From contig OY987303.1 of the NCBI GenBank assembly GCA_963920635.1, positions 47,863,223 through 47,927,222 on the forward strand: a DNA stretch of 64,000 nt, written 5' to 3'. The first letter of the stretch is position 1. Each line of letters starts with the position of its first letter. The DNA comes from Pseudeuparius sepicola. Lineage: Eukaryota > Arthropoda > Insecta > Coleoptera > Anthribidae. This document shows, one piece after another, positions 42,864 to 54,229 of the stretch. The notes under the pieces were generated by a model. The model was given only the letters and a program-made list of their open reading frames with translations. It had not been told where the DNA came from and searched no databases. Both the position numbers and the translations under genes were made by a program.

Positions 42864-44746
42864 ATGCAAATAAAATTGATGTATATTTTGTTAAATTAAC
42901 AGGACTTTTCTTTTAAAAGACCGTATATTGGTAGACAATAAAAAAATATCATATAGGTATCTAAATAATACATTTATTGTAACTGACAGTTGTTTACACT
43001 TTTTTCTTGACACATTAAACTGTAAACTATAAAAAATCGTAAAACACAACCGCAGCCGCCCATTATTTTGAATTCGTGATTCGCAACTGACGTAGATGCG
43101 CAGATTTGCCTTGTTTTCGGATTCGTTACTGACATACCGTGGGTAAGTGTATCGTGGTCAACATCACATCGTCAAGGTAAAAGTCAAACGTAAAAGCGTT
43201 GACTGATATTGAATTGCTCATTCCGTTATTTGAAATCACATTTATGCGTTAGAATGGTGTTTATGCAACAACAAAAATCGTCTATATTCTTACTCGTATT
43301 CTAGAGAAGACTGTGCTCCTGGGAATTTCAAGAACAATTTCTTGCAACACGTTTCGAAATGTTCTCTTCGAGATACTGTCCAGTTTTTTCGGGAAACTGG
43401 GTGGGAGCGTGGATCGAAAGAATGGAAGATGCTCATTAGACGTCTATGCAAGTTTTGTCGCACCTAACTAGAGTCTCTGTTGCTACCTGTCATAGTGTTT
43501 TCCAAAAATATTTAACCTGCAGCCTTACCTACAGCATAACTTCGTCGAAAATAATGCGACACGATTTTCTTTTCCGATGAAACCTGGTTTTATCTCATTC
43601 TATTCGAAAAAAAGTTCCAGAAACGTTTGGAACAACGTAGAGGTCATTTCCAACAATTTTTGTCATGAGGAAAGTACCCTAGTATGAGACCACATTACAT
43701 TTTGTTCTGTATTCTGTCCTATAATATATTATAATGCGCAAACTTACGTCGCATACATTTAATATAGTTTCTATTTTCACTGCACCTTATGTAGGATTGC
43801 CAAATATTAACAGTTGTTGCGTAAATGAGAATTACGAAGAAAAAGTCAAATCTTCAATTTTTAAAATTGGGTGCCTAATATGAGACAGTCTCATATTCAG
43901 GTTTAACAAAAACACTACTTGCCACAAAATAATTTTTATTTAAAAAACTTTAAAAGAATATCAAATTAACCTAGTATACAACAATTTAGTTACATAACAC
44001 TTGACAAACTTAACAGTTTCCTAATATGCGACAATCTCTTAAGGTTTAACAAAAATACTACGTAGAGGGTGGCCCATCCAAGCGGAAAAAGTGTGCTACA
44101 TGGAGACTGGTTAACATAAAATCGTCAATCAAAAAATGAGGTTGTAGTAAAAATTACGGGGAATTCGAGGGTGTACCCTAATTTTGTATAGGGGGGTCGG
44201 TAAAAAAGTTATTGCCAAAAAACTTTTTTTGCAAAATTAAAAAAATATATATTTTTTTAGCTACACATCCATTAGAGAACCTTTAAGTAGTATTCCCGAA
44301 TATTCAGTTTTTTAATATAACTTCCGGTTATAGCGGAAATGTAAGTGGTTTTATCTATTTTACAACTTACACATTTCTCTTAACCATCACAGGATTCCTT
44401 TTTTAAATCTGAATCCAACGATACATAATTTGACCTATTTATCTCCAACCGTTTCCGAGATATTTATCAGAGAAGCTCCATCAAACTAGATACATGGTCT
44501 CATGGTCGGTGTCTGATGTTCGATCTGAGTAGGCCAAACAATAAAACCAAATTTATGACAAATCAAGTCAGCCATGATAATAAAACTGACAAGCGAGAAG
44601 GCTGAATGTTAAAGTGGCTATAGCCATTCAACTGCATTCAACTTAATTAAAAATCTCGTGGAAATTATGAAACATTTATTATTTTTACTACTGTCATTTT
44701 TATTATAACAACAACAAGATGATTAGTTATTAAAAATTAGTTAGAA

Positions 44747-46247
44747 GTTCATTTACATTAAATGTTCAAAATGGTTTCCATTATTATTTACACATAACCT
44801 AAGTCCTCTTAATAAATTTTTCTTGAAATCGGCATTAAAATGTCCCAAAATCGTCATTAAAAGCACAGAAATCGTACAATAATGTAGCCCATTATTGTAC
44901 GATTTTTTCAATAAGTAGGCCTTGGCGAAATGTAAACATCAAACGTCAGACGCGGAGAAATCGCCCGTCAAAAGTGACCAAATATTCAAAACCCGGCCGA
45001 TAAAGGCTCATTTAACTTTTCGTACACATTGCGAAATTGTTTCCTATAGAAGTGCAATCCTTCAGTATACATATTTTAGTAAATTTGAATATCAATAGAT
45101 TTGTTGTGTAGGCTGCACAAGAAGCAGCAGTTTGGTTTTTCTGTCAGAAGGTGCCTTGTCTCATCATACTTGTCCTAGGTAGAGCGATCGTCAAAGTCAA
45201 GCAACGCCGCGCGTAGTCGGTTCGTGGACGGGTGATCCCTTAATATTATTTTCTTGCCTAATAAAACATTTTTTTTCCGATTTCAAAAAAAATATAATAT
45301 GTACCTCGGCACTGAAGTTCTTTTTATGACTCATGTGGTTTATTTGCCTCGGCCAGAGGCCTCAGCAACTAAACTCCACATGAGTCATAAAACGTTGAAC
45401 TTCAGTACCTTGGTACATAAATAACTATTTTCGGACTTTTTTAAAGATTAAGGGACAATTGTTTAAACTATTAATTTCTAATTTTACTCGTCTTTTAATC
45501 TCCTCAACATTTTCGGGGCGGTTCTTATAAACTTTATTTTTTAAATGCCCCCACAAGAAAAAATCCAAGGGGGTTAAATCTGGACTACGTGGCGGCCACC
45601 TTATTTTGTTCAAAAATTCCGTTATGGGCCCACAGTTATGGAAGGAAGCGCCATCTTGCTGCCATATTAATTGTCTTTCTTGGAGTTGGTTAAGAAAAAT
45701 TAATGGCAACTGGTCAAAGTATTGTTCCAATTCGTTCTGGATTAAATGTAAGTATTTCCTACTTGTCATACTTCCTGAATAAAATAGAGGGCCCATTATA
45801 AAATTTCCCACAATTCCGCACCAAACACCCACGGCCCAAAATATACAATTTTTCCGGTTGTATATTCCCGCCGTTGTAAATGTAGCTTCATCGGACCAAA
45901 TAATTTTTTTAAAAAATCCAGCTCCACCTCTTGCAAAATAAAAGTTTAACATTGTTTGCCAATATTCCAGTTTTCTTGCAGCATCTCCAGGGAATAGCCT
46001 TTGAACAGGTAATATTTTGAAGGCTTTAAATTTGCTTAATTTCATTACCTCCCCTTTGTATTGTAGACCGGGGAATTTGTAAGTCTCTCGCTGCATCTCT
46101 CTGAGATTTTTCGTTATTTCTTCTGAAATAATTTAAAATTCGTTCTCTTTCGTCCTCAATAATTCTAAACCCTTTTTTTCTCTTGCTAATCACACTTCGA
46201 TCTGAATCTTCGATACAGCTTACATATAAATGAAGCACTCGAAACAT
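44747..46247 (-). pseudogene. Mariner-family transposase, broken
   Basis: The N-terminal part (46247 down to ~46050) starts MFRVLHLYVSCIEDSDRSVI and contains RRNNEKSQRDAARDLQIPRS + TI, a helix-turn-helix. A frameshift near 46045 leads to the catalytic part: PGDAARKLEYWQTML, IIWSDEATF (first Asp), LIWQQDGASFH (second Asp) and WPPRSPDLTPLDFFLWGHLK (third Asp in PLD). Only 29 residues separate the second and third Asp, and the stretch after the first is also short, suggesting small in-frame deletions. At 45427 the frame is cut by the inserted repeat, which supplies a stop. The true C-terminus, LLRGLRLCVNNNGNHFEHLM, continues at 44824-44747. Not functional as read. Confidence 0.85.
44826..45427 (+). 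repeat. 620-bp dispersed repeat with terminal hairpin, copy 2
   Basis: Same family as 15905-16527. It is inserted into the last codons of the mariner transposase: the protein similarity resumes exactly on its other side. Ends in the same hairpin and TAACTATT. Confidence 0.8.
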
Positions 46248-47447
46248 TTATATTTGGATATTTACGAGAATACTACCTCGAAGTTTCTACGTATCTTTTA
46301 TCATTTTTGGTGAAGATCTCTAAAATACCACAGCATTCTTCTTTCAAAAACATTTTTTTAACCGCAACTACTAACAGCTTCAGCAACAAAATTTTAGACT
46401 AATCTGACACGTAAATAGAAATATCGAATTGACAGCCTACTCGCTTGTCAGTTTTATTATCATGGCTGACTTGATTTGTCATAAATTTGGTTTTATTGTT
46501 TGGCCTATTCAGATCGAACATCAGACACCGACCATGAGACCATGTATTTAGTGTAATGGAGCTTCTCTGATAAATATCTCGGAAACGGTTGGAGATAAAT
46601 AGGTCAAATTACATCGTTGGATTCAGAATTAAAAAAGGAATCCTGTGATGGTTAAGAGAAATGTGTAAGTTGTAAAATAGAGAAAACCACTTTCATTTCC
46701 GCTATAACCGGAAGTTATATTAAAAAACTGAATATTCGGGAATACTACTTAAAGGTTCTCTAATGGATGTGTAGGTAATAAAATATTTTTTTTTATTTTG
46801 CAAAAAAATGTTTTTCGCGATAATTTTTTTACCGACCCCCGTATACAAAATTAGGGTACACCCTCGAATTCCCCTTAATTTTTACTACAACCTCATTTTT
46901 TGAATGACGATTTTATGTTAACCTGTCTCCACGTAGCACACTTTTTCCTCTTGGATGGGCCACCCTGTACCACAAAATAATTTTTATTTTAAAAACATTA
47001 AATGAATATCAACTTAGCACATACAACTTTTTAATTATATAACACTTGACACTCTATTGAAATTATTAGGATTCTATATTGGATGAAGCGAGTCACCTTA
47101 CATGAGATATCTCATATTGGGAACACTGGGGTGTCTCATATTAGGAATCCTATGTACATATCATAGAATGTTTTGCAATCGTTAACAAATATTATTAAAT
47201 GCGTTATTATAACTACTCTAATTATAAAATAACTTTTATTCAATACAACAAGCAACAAAAATATATTGAACACTTACCACGTTATTCAGAATCACACGGT
47301 AACCGAACCCCTTTAAAAGTTTGTGCATGTACGGTTGAAGTAAACAATGCCGTTCTTAACCTAAAAATTTAAATGAGCTAGACACTGCATTACATGTGGC
47401 GACTTCATATTGGGAACTGTCTCATTTTAGGGTACTTTCCCTGTCTC

Positions 47448-48456
47448 TTACATGTGTGGTACCCGCAGTGAGACAAAAAATACTTTTTTATACATAACAC
47501 ACCGATTTACAGAACAACAGGTTTTATTTTAGTACTGCCTTTTGAACTTACATTGCGCATATCTGTTAACATAATAAAAATTAAAATATATCTCTTATGT
47601 AAGTAACAAAAAAATTAACTATTTTTTTCTGAAAATGTCTCACTGTGTACCATTGGATGGGACACATTGAGACATAATGTCAACAGTGAGAGATCGTAGG
47701 AAAACAGAAGCTAATACTCTTTGGTGATATAGATAGGCAGGAAAAAAATTCTAATCCAACACCAAACTTATAAATACTTCTAAAAGAAAACACATAGGCT
47801 CTTGATTTAAGAAATGTGCTTATTGGCATTTCTTACGTACAAGATAAGAGAAGGGAACGCATTTTTGAGATTTTTGGATTATAACTCTCTTAACTCTGTG
47901 ATTACAATTTAAAATTTCAAAAATCAACCTTCGGTACACACTGAGATAAGTGTCTCAGTGTGTACCTATTGGCTTGTCTCAGTGTGTACCTACCATTCTC
48001 CAAAATTCATGGGAGATAGAATTTTATTGGTTTAAGAATTTTTTGCAGGCCACACAAATTTGAGGTTAGAAAGTAAGATGATAAGGAATCGTTTCAACTA
48101 CTAATAATCATTCAATATCTACAGATGAAACTGATACACGCTTAACAATTGCGTACATTTTGTTACTCCTTGCCTTGCCAAATATATTTTTTCCGCCAAA
48201 ATCACGCAATACTTTCAACTTAGTATAACGGTTTCACTGGCACGTGCTTTAACACTACAGCAAGCGATACAAAGAGAGAAAACTAAACAATCGCGCGAAA
48301 TTTAAAAATAAATGAGGCTGTCTCACTGTGTACAGTGTTACCGTATATTTCGACATTTAAGTAATTTTTTTCTAACTCGAAAAATATAGGCTCTAGTGGT
48401 GGGTCAAAATATACGGGAACACCCTGTACAGCGTCTCACCGAGTACCACTCTCCCC
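47448..48456. mobile_element. TIR element (GTGGTACYCGGTGAGAC) with repeated GTCTCANTGTGTACC motifs
   Basis: The left end GTGTGGTACCCGCAGTGAGAC and right end GTCTCACCGAGTACCACTCT are inverted. The motif GTCTCAsTGTGTACC occurs at least four times inside (about 47636, 47952, 47976, 48310). A 94-bp MITE with TACAGTGTTACCGTATATTT ends is nested at 48335-48429. No coding. It lies directly next to 43669-47440 inside mariner relic copy B. Confidence 0.55.
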
Positions 48457-48579
48457 TACACAAAAAAAAATTGCTTATTATGTTGTATACATGACAGCTG
48501 TAATGAAAAAATTAAGTGAAGACATACGTTTTTACTATCACAGCCTACTGAGAGGTTAAATTCGTTATAATCAAAAATT

Positions 48580-49340
48580 TAGTTTTGCTTGCTCTAGAAC
48601 CAAAATTGACATAATCAAATGTTGTGACTTAGTCTCTTTTATATGTCAAATTTGACATTAATGAAAAAAATGTCCGAAAAATGGGCTTATTTAACCGAAT
48701 TTCGAAAAAAGTCATAAGAAAAATATGTTTCTTTCGCAATTTTATACTCCTGTGCAAAATCCCAAGAGCCTACTATGATTTTCATATTTTGCCCTTTGTT
48801 GGATATTATTGGACAAAATATTTTAAATTTTCTAGATATGTCTGATCAGATCAGCATGACAGAAATATTTGTGTGTTTTTACAACCATTCACTATAGAAA
48901 GAAGTTTGTAAATCGAATTTATATGTTTATCTGTAAAAATGAGATCAGTTTTGCACCAAGCGTGCTTCTTCAACAAGCCCTCATTTAAATTTTTTTGCAA
49001 AAAAAAGGAAAAGACGGATATTTAGACCGTAAACTAAGTATTGTGCAGTATGTATTCAGTCAATGAGTGTTTTAAATTACATAGGATCGACTTTTATGGA
49101 TTAACAAATACGGAAAAGGGCAACAAAGGGCAAAATATGAAAATTGTAGTAGGCTTTGATATTTTGCACAAAGGTATAGAATTGCGAAAGAAACATATTC
49201 TTCTTATGACTTTTTTCGAAATTCGGTTAAATAAGCCAATTTTTCGGACATTTTTTTCATTAATGTCAAATTTGACATATAAAAAAGACTACGTCACAAC
49301 ATTTGATTATGTCAATTTTGGTTCTAGAGCAAGCAAAACC
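48580..49340. mobile_element. Foldback element with ~230-bp arms
   Basis: The left arm (48580-48806) and right arm (49112-49340) are inverted: TTTTGCTTGCTCTAGAACCA against TGGTTCTAGAGCAAGCAAAA, continuing to GCCCTTTGTTG against CAACAAAGGGC. The interior is ~300 bp and non-coding. Confidence 0.8.
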
Positions 49341-49420
49341 TGATGCCGCAAACAAATTTTCCGTAAGTTATTTACTACAAATTTTTCCCATATGGTGCAG
49401 ACTTTTTGGCGGGCACTGTA

Positions 49421-49648
49421 TAATAATAATAATTCTCACCCTCACAATACTCCAAACTAGAAGTACCCCAGAAGCAACAACATGCTTGTGCGGGGGAGGG
49501 GGGCAATTACTATTATTTTGTCTTCGCTGCCATTTGCATAGCATTCGCTCAAGTACTACGGAAAACCCTAAGAAAACCGTAGTAATCCCAGTGAGAAAAT
49601 TAGTAGATCACACGGATAAAGCCTATTTAGGAGCAATACCGTGATCCC
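49421..49648 (-). repeat. SINE-like repeat, nearly full length, minus strand
   Basis: Reverse-complement copy of the 7594-7891 repeat: (ATA)n, then ATTCTCACCCTCACAATACT, CCACATGCTTGTGC-like text, and ending GAGCAATACCGTGATCCC. Confirms the body of the family at high identity. Confidence 0.8.
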
Positions 49649-49651
49649 AAA

Positions 49652-51111
49652 TGAATCAAGTGTTGCTCGTGTTTAATAGTTCTTATAATGATTTGCTTAA
49701 TAACGAAAAGTGATTATGCGTTGTGGTCCGTCAGTCAAAATCGCGTACGGAAACACGTTTCCAAGATAAATGTTTTCTGTTGCAGAAGTACCAGCGGGGC
49801 CTCTTTCCGCCACCACCGGCCGCTAGGTAATATAAATTTCTGGGCGCCGTATTAGCCGACTAATTTGTCAATGTTTCATTTCCGTACCTGGCCCAGCGCC
49901 GTTAATTCCCCAACCTGCTCTAATAAATAACTATAATAAAGCGACGACCGCCTATTATCCATAATAATAGCCCATGCAGAATTGAATTCCAGCAAGTTGC
50001 AATGCGCACATTATGCAGATAGTCGATTTTGTTCTTATAAGGTTGTAACGGAATTTATGCCAAATTTCCGCTACGACGGTAAAAACCTTTTTGACTCTAC
50101 CGATGTACCCCAACAAATTACCATAACCAATATGCAGCCGCAGCCATACACGGGGGGCGATTTGTGTGCGATGGGAATTTTACGAATTTTGCAATAGTTT
50201 GTTGATATCCAGGGTGGCCCACCACGAACTGCATCGATCTATACACTGTGTCCCGGATAAGAATGAACAGCATGGGGATATTGCAAACGGTGAGAGATAG
50301 GGCAACGGTTAAATAGGGAAAAAGTTGCGCAATTTCGAGGTCAATAAAATGGCACAAACAGATTTCTAATATCTTTTTTCGTTTTTGAGTTATTTTGAAA
50401 AAAGTAAAATTTTGCGTTTTCGATTTTATTTTTTTCTGAAGTTGTTATCACAGATAGAGAAAAAAGAAAAACACTTTCTTATGGCACTTTTTAACGGGCC
50501 TTAAGATGGCGTTTTTAGATTTGTTCTACAACGTTTCGTTTTTGAGCCATCTTCAACTTTATTTTTTTAAATACGGACCTGGATTTTTTTTTGTAGATTT
50601 TGAAAGCACTTTTCATTGCAAATACCATGATGTATGACACGAAATATTTTTAAAATGTTTTGAGACAATTATACTAAAAATTCCTTTTTTTCCATTCATT
50701 TTTGTCTAATGCGGCCCTGTATTTAATAATAAGGAGTCTAAATATTAATCAGTATTGACAACAATTTAACTGTTCACAAAATATGAATAAAAGTTACATT
50801 CAAAATGTGCTTAAATCTCGAAATTTTCAAATGGAAACCCCCATTTTTTTAATGCGATCTTATTCACCACAAAAAATTATGACAACTTTGTGTAAGGTTT
50901 CCTATACCTAAATGCAGTAATTTTCGATTAATTTAACTTGGAAAATCAAAATCATATTAGCCGTGGACGTTGAAAAGACAATCGCGGCTGATGAAATGTC
51001 ACTTGGTTTATAAATTATTGTCAACAATAATGCCGGCGCGCTTAAATTACACAAACGAAGATTATTTAAATTTGTTTATCATCTACGAAGAATAGATTTT
51101 AATATTCGTTT
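49652..51111 (+). repeat. Tandem ~1.46-kb repeat, unit 1 (empty Transib site)
   Basis: Starts AATGAATCAAGTGTTGCTCG and contains the CGACTAATTTGTCA repeat (49795-50010), a CCAGGGTGGCCCACC remnant at 50212 and the empty target CGGCG at 51034-51038. Unit 2 is nearly identical but lacks a 42-bp segment (GCGGGGCCTCTTTCCGCCAC and following) after GAAGTACCA. No conserved coding. Confidence 0.85.
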
Positions 51112-52463
51112 AAATGAATCAAGCGTTGCTCGTGTTTAATAGTTCTTATAATGATTTGCTTAATAACGAAAAGTGATTATGCGTTGTGGTCCGTCAGTCA
51201 AAATCGCGTACGGAAACACGTTTCCAAGATAAATGTTTTCTGTTACAGAAGTACCAATTTCTGGGCGCCGTATTAGCCGACTAATTTGTCAATGTTTCAT
51301 TTCCGTACCTGGCCCAGCGCCGTTAATTCCCCAACCTGCTCTAATAAATAACTATAATAAAGCGACGACCGCCTATTATCCATAATAATAGCCCATGCAG
51401 AATTGAATTCCAGCAAGTTGCAATGCGCACATTATGCAGATAGTCGATTTTGTTCTTATAAGGTTGTAACGGAATTTATGCCAAATTTCCGCTACGACGG
51501 TAAAAACCTTTTTGACTCTACCGATGTACCCCAACAAATTACCATAACCAATATGCAGCCGCAGCCATACACGGGGGGCGATTTGTGTGCGATGGGAATT
51601 TTACGAATTTTGCAATAGTTTGTTGATATCCAGGGTGGCCCACCACGAACTGCATCGATCTATACACTGTGTCCCGGATAAGAATGAACAGCATGGGGAT
51701 ATTGCAAACGGTGAGAGATAGGGCAACGGTTAAATAGGGAAAAAGTTGCGCAATTTCGAGGTCAATAAAATAGCACAAACAGATTTCTAATATCTTTTTT
51801 CGTTTTTGAGTTATTTTGAAAAAAGTAAAATTTTGCGTTTTCGATTTTATTTTTTTCTGAAGTTGTTATCACAGATAGAGAAAAAAGAAAAACACTTTCT
51901 TATGGCACTTTTTAACGGGCCTTAAGATGGCGTTTTTAGATTTGTTCTACAACGTTTCGTTTTTGAGAAACCATCTTCAACTTTATTTTTTTAAATACGG
52001 ACCTGGATTTTTTTTTTGTAGATTTTGAAAGCACTTTTCATTGCAAATACCATGATGTATGAGACGAAATATTTTTAAAATGTTTTGAGACAATTATACT
52101 AAAAATTCCTTTTTTTCCATTCATTTTTGTCTAATGCGGCCCTGTATTTAATAATAAGGAGTCTAAATATTAATCAGTATTGACAACAATTTAACTGTTC
52201 ACAAAATATGAATAAAAGTTACATTCAAAATGTGCTTAAATCTCGAAATTTTCAAATGGAAACCCCCATTTTTTTAATGCGATCTTATTCACCACAAAAA
52301 ATTATGACAACTTTGTGTAAAGTTTCCTATACCTAAATGCAGTAATTTTCGATTAATTTAACTTGGAAAATTAAAATCATATTAGCCGTGGACGTTGAAA
52401 AGACAATCGCGGCTGATGAAATGTCACTTGGTTTATAAATTATTGTCAACAATAATGCCGGCG

Positions 52464-52470
52464 CACAGTG
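52464..52470 (+). other. RSS-heptamer-like Transib left end
   Basis: CACAGTG, identical to the consensus V(D)J recombination heptamer. Followed after 23 bp by CCAAAATTA, an A-rich nonamer-like block matching the RSS nonamer ACAAAAACC at five of nine positions. Family knowledge: RAG1 and RSSs derive from Transib-like elements. Confidence 0.8.
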
Positions 52471-52604
52471 ATAGAAAATGCAATTCTAGGATTCCAAAAT
52501 TATGTGGGAAATTTTAATAATGTTTTAAATAATGTTGGTAATTAATAAGTATATTCAACTTGAAAACATTCATTTTCAATTTCGTGTACGTACAGGGTGT
52601 TCAC

Positions 52605-53695
52605 CCGAAAATTGCCACCCCCCTTAACTTCTTTATTTTCCGAGATAAAAAAAAATGTTTTAAATAAAAGTTATAGGGAATTTTGTGAATTTTTAAATGG
52701 TGTTAACCGTTTTTATATAGGGTGTCCCAAAAAAGTAGGGCAAACCCCATATATATTTTTTAAAATGGAAAACCCCATTTTTTATTGGATATTTGAATTC
52801 TACTCATATTTCTCATTTCAATGATATATATATGTCATATATTTACTTCAGCAGTTTTTCCGCTATAAACCTTTTTTTATTCAAAAATATTCAACCTTTC
52901 CTCCATGCTAATCATATCATGGTTGACATGAAAAACAAAAAATAGGCTTTTAAGATAAACAGGGATGTTCTGTCAAAAAAATAAGTTTGCAAACATGTAT
53001 TCTGAAACAGAAAGATACGATATTATGTCTGTTTATATTATAAATATGACAAAAACGTGAAGCTCTATCTGGATATAAGGTATATTCAGAGAACATCCTT
53101 GCTTTGTCAAAGAATCAAGCTACAGTAAGTTTGCAATCATGTTATGGAAATACTTTTAATTTTGATTTAAATAATTACTAATAAGAATTTGTCGTTTTAG
53201 CTAGACGAGGATAATATGCCTTATCTAGATACAGCTTTAAGTTTTTGTCATCTTTAATATAAACTATAAACAGACATAGTATCGTATCTTTCTGTCTCAA
53301 AATACATGTTTGCAAACTTACATTTTTGACAGAACATCCCTGTTTGTCTTAAAAGCTTATTTTTTATTTTTCATGGCAACCATGATGTGATTAGTATGGA
53401 GGCTAGGTTGAATATTTTTGAATGAAAAAAGGTTTATAGCGAAAAAACTGCTGAAGTAAATATGACATATATATATCGTTGAAATCAGAAAAATGGGTAG
53501 AATTCAAATATCCAATAAAAAATGGGGGGTTTCCATTTAAATAAACATATGTTGGGTTTGACCTACTTTTTTGGGACACCCTATATAAAAACGGTTAACA
53601 CCATTTAAAAATCCACAAAATTCCCTATAACTTTTATTTAAAACATTTTTTTCTATCTCGGAAAATAAAGAAGTTAAGGGGGGTGGCAATTTTCG
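52605..53695. repeat. Palindromic block in the left Transib arm
   Basis: Arms of about 490-520 bp (from GAAAATTGCCACCCCCCTTA inward, and its inverse ending 53695) around a ~70-bp asymmetric centre. TAGGGTGTCCCAAAAAAGTA and AACAGGGATGTTCTGTCAAA occur in each arm. A second, inverted copy lies at 56822-57914. The outer junction reads TACAGGGTGTTCACCCG, a typical mariner/MITE terminus, so this was probably a foldback MITE that entered an ancestral Transib. Confidence 0.85.
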
Positions 53696-54229
53696 AAAAT
53701 TCAATTCTGCAATTTCAAAATTAAAATTTCTTAATGAAATATATTTATTAAAAATAAAGGAAAAACGTCTTATCAATATCTACTTGATATCAATATGTCA
53801 TTTATAAACACGTTGCGCAAAATCATTAAGTTTAAATGATGCTTTTAATCAAGTAGGTATTGTGCCGCATGAAGCGTCAGCTGTTCTCCGGCTTGGAATG
53901 GTAGTTTAAACTTGTCATAAGTGCGTACGTCAAAAACTTGCAAACATTATAAAAATGGTACATATTTTCTGGAGGTATGTGAGCTAGTTTTTTAGTATTT
54001 TCATGCCAGTTGTAACGCGCCTAATGTTTTGGTAGTGATTCTTGTTTAGCGTTGTAAATTCAAATGAAAAAATATCTTACTAACATTTTGGTAGAGCTGA
54101 ACTTTGAAATGACTCATTATGACTCTTAAATACTAGAATCATAACATTTTGTGATATTTCCTCTTCTTAATAAGCCAAATTAGTCGTGCCACTTTTTGCC
54201 CCTTTTGGTGCAATTTGAATTTATTTTAG

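Larger units (their letters stand above)
32548..43158. mobile_element. CACGATA-type MITE, 8-bp TSD, split by the Gypsy element
   Basis: The left TIR CACGATAGACTTACCCACGG + TATGTCA (32548-) and right TIR ...TGACATACCGTGGGTAAGTG + TATCGTG (to 43158) are inverted. The flanks GTCAACAT match exactly on both sides (32540-32547, 43159-43166), giving an 8-bp TSD. Without the Gypsy insertion it is about 0.57 kb and non-coding. Subterminal GACGCGTCAGTTGCGAATC is mirrored by GATTCGCAACTGACG. Confidence 0.8.
44061..46967 (-). mobile_element. Mariner-type transposon with ~530-bp TIRs
   Basis: The outer ends AGGGTGGCCCATCCAAG and CAGGGTGGCCCATCCAAG are flanked by TA (44059-44060, 46968-46969). Inverted repeats extend about 530 bp on each side (44061-44597 and 46440-46967), for example CATGGTCTCATGGTCGGTGT mirrored on the right. 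The transposase gene is on the minus strand. A 600-bp repeat (44826-45427) is inserted in its 3' end. Confidence 0.85.
43669..47440. mobile_element. TIR element (GGAAAGTACCCTA) holding a mariner
   Basis: The ends GGAAAGTACCCTAGTATGAG + AC and (reverse complement) GGAAAGTACCCTAAAATGAG + AC are inverted. CTCATATT/TATGAGAC motifs recur inside (43893, 47095-47140). Without the mariner insertion it is about 0.86 kb. It is non-coding and contains a tandem duplication (43925-44058 against 46970-47070) that marks the mariner insertion point. It sits within mariner relic copy B. The superfamily is unclear; the TIR style recalls pogo/Tigger-type MITEs. Confidence 0.65.
32432..48569 (+). mobile_element. 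Mariner-type relic, copy B, split by three later insertions
   Basis: The left end (32432-32547) matches the left end of copy A (TATCGAG...ATTTAACCTCAAGTTG...GGAAATTCA). The middle (43167-43668) holds the transposase segment matching copy A, where TTTTCCGATGAAACCTGGTT corresponds to the SDE/SDK block. The right end (48466-48569) matches copy A again (CATGACAGCTG, ATCACAGCCTACTG). The intervening DNA is three younger insertions. Removing them leaves an element of about 0.75-0.8 kb with a dead transposase. Confidence 0.65.

Noticed and set aside
50212..50232. CCAGGGTGGCCCACC as a left end of the mariner at 44061
   Set aside because: Similarity stops after about 15 bp and there is no opposite end; noted only as a possible relic.
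54196..54229. Using 54196 as the Transib start codon
   Set aside because: The codon is TTG and the stretch reads like a polypyrimidine tract plus splice acceptor.
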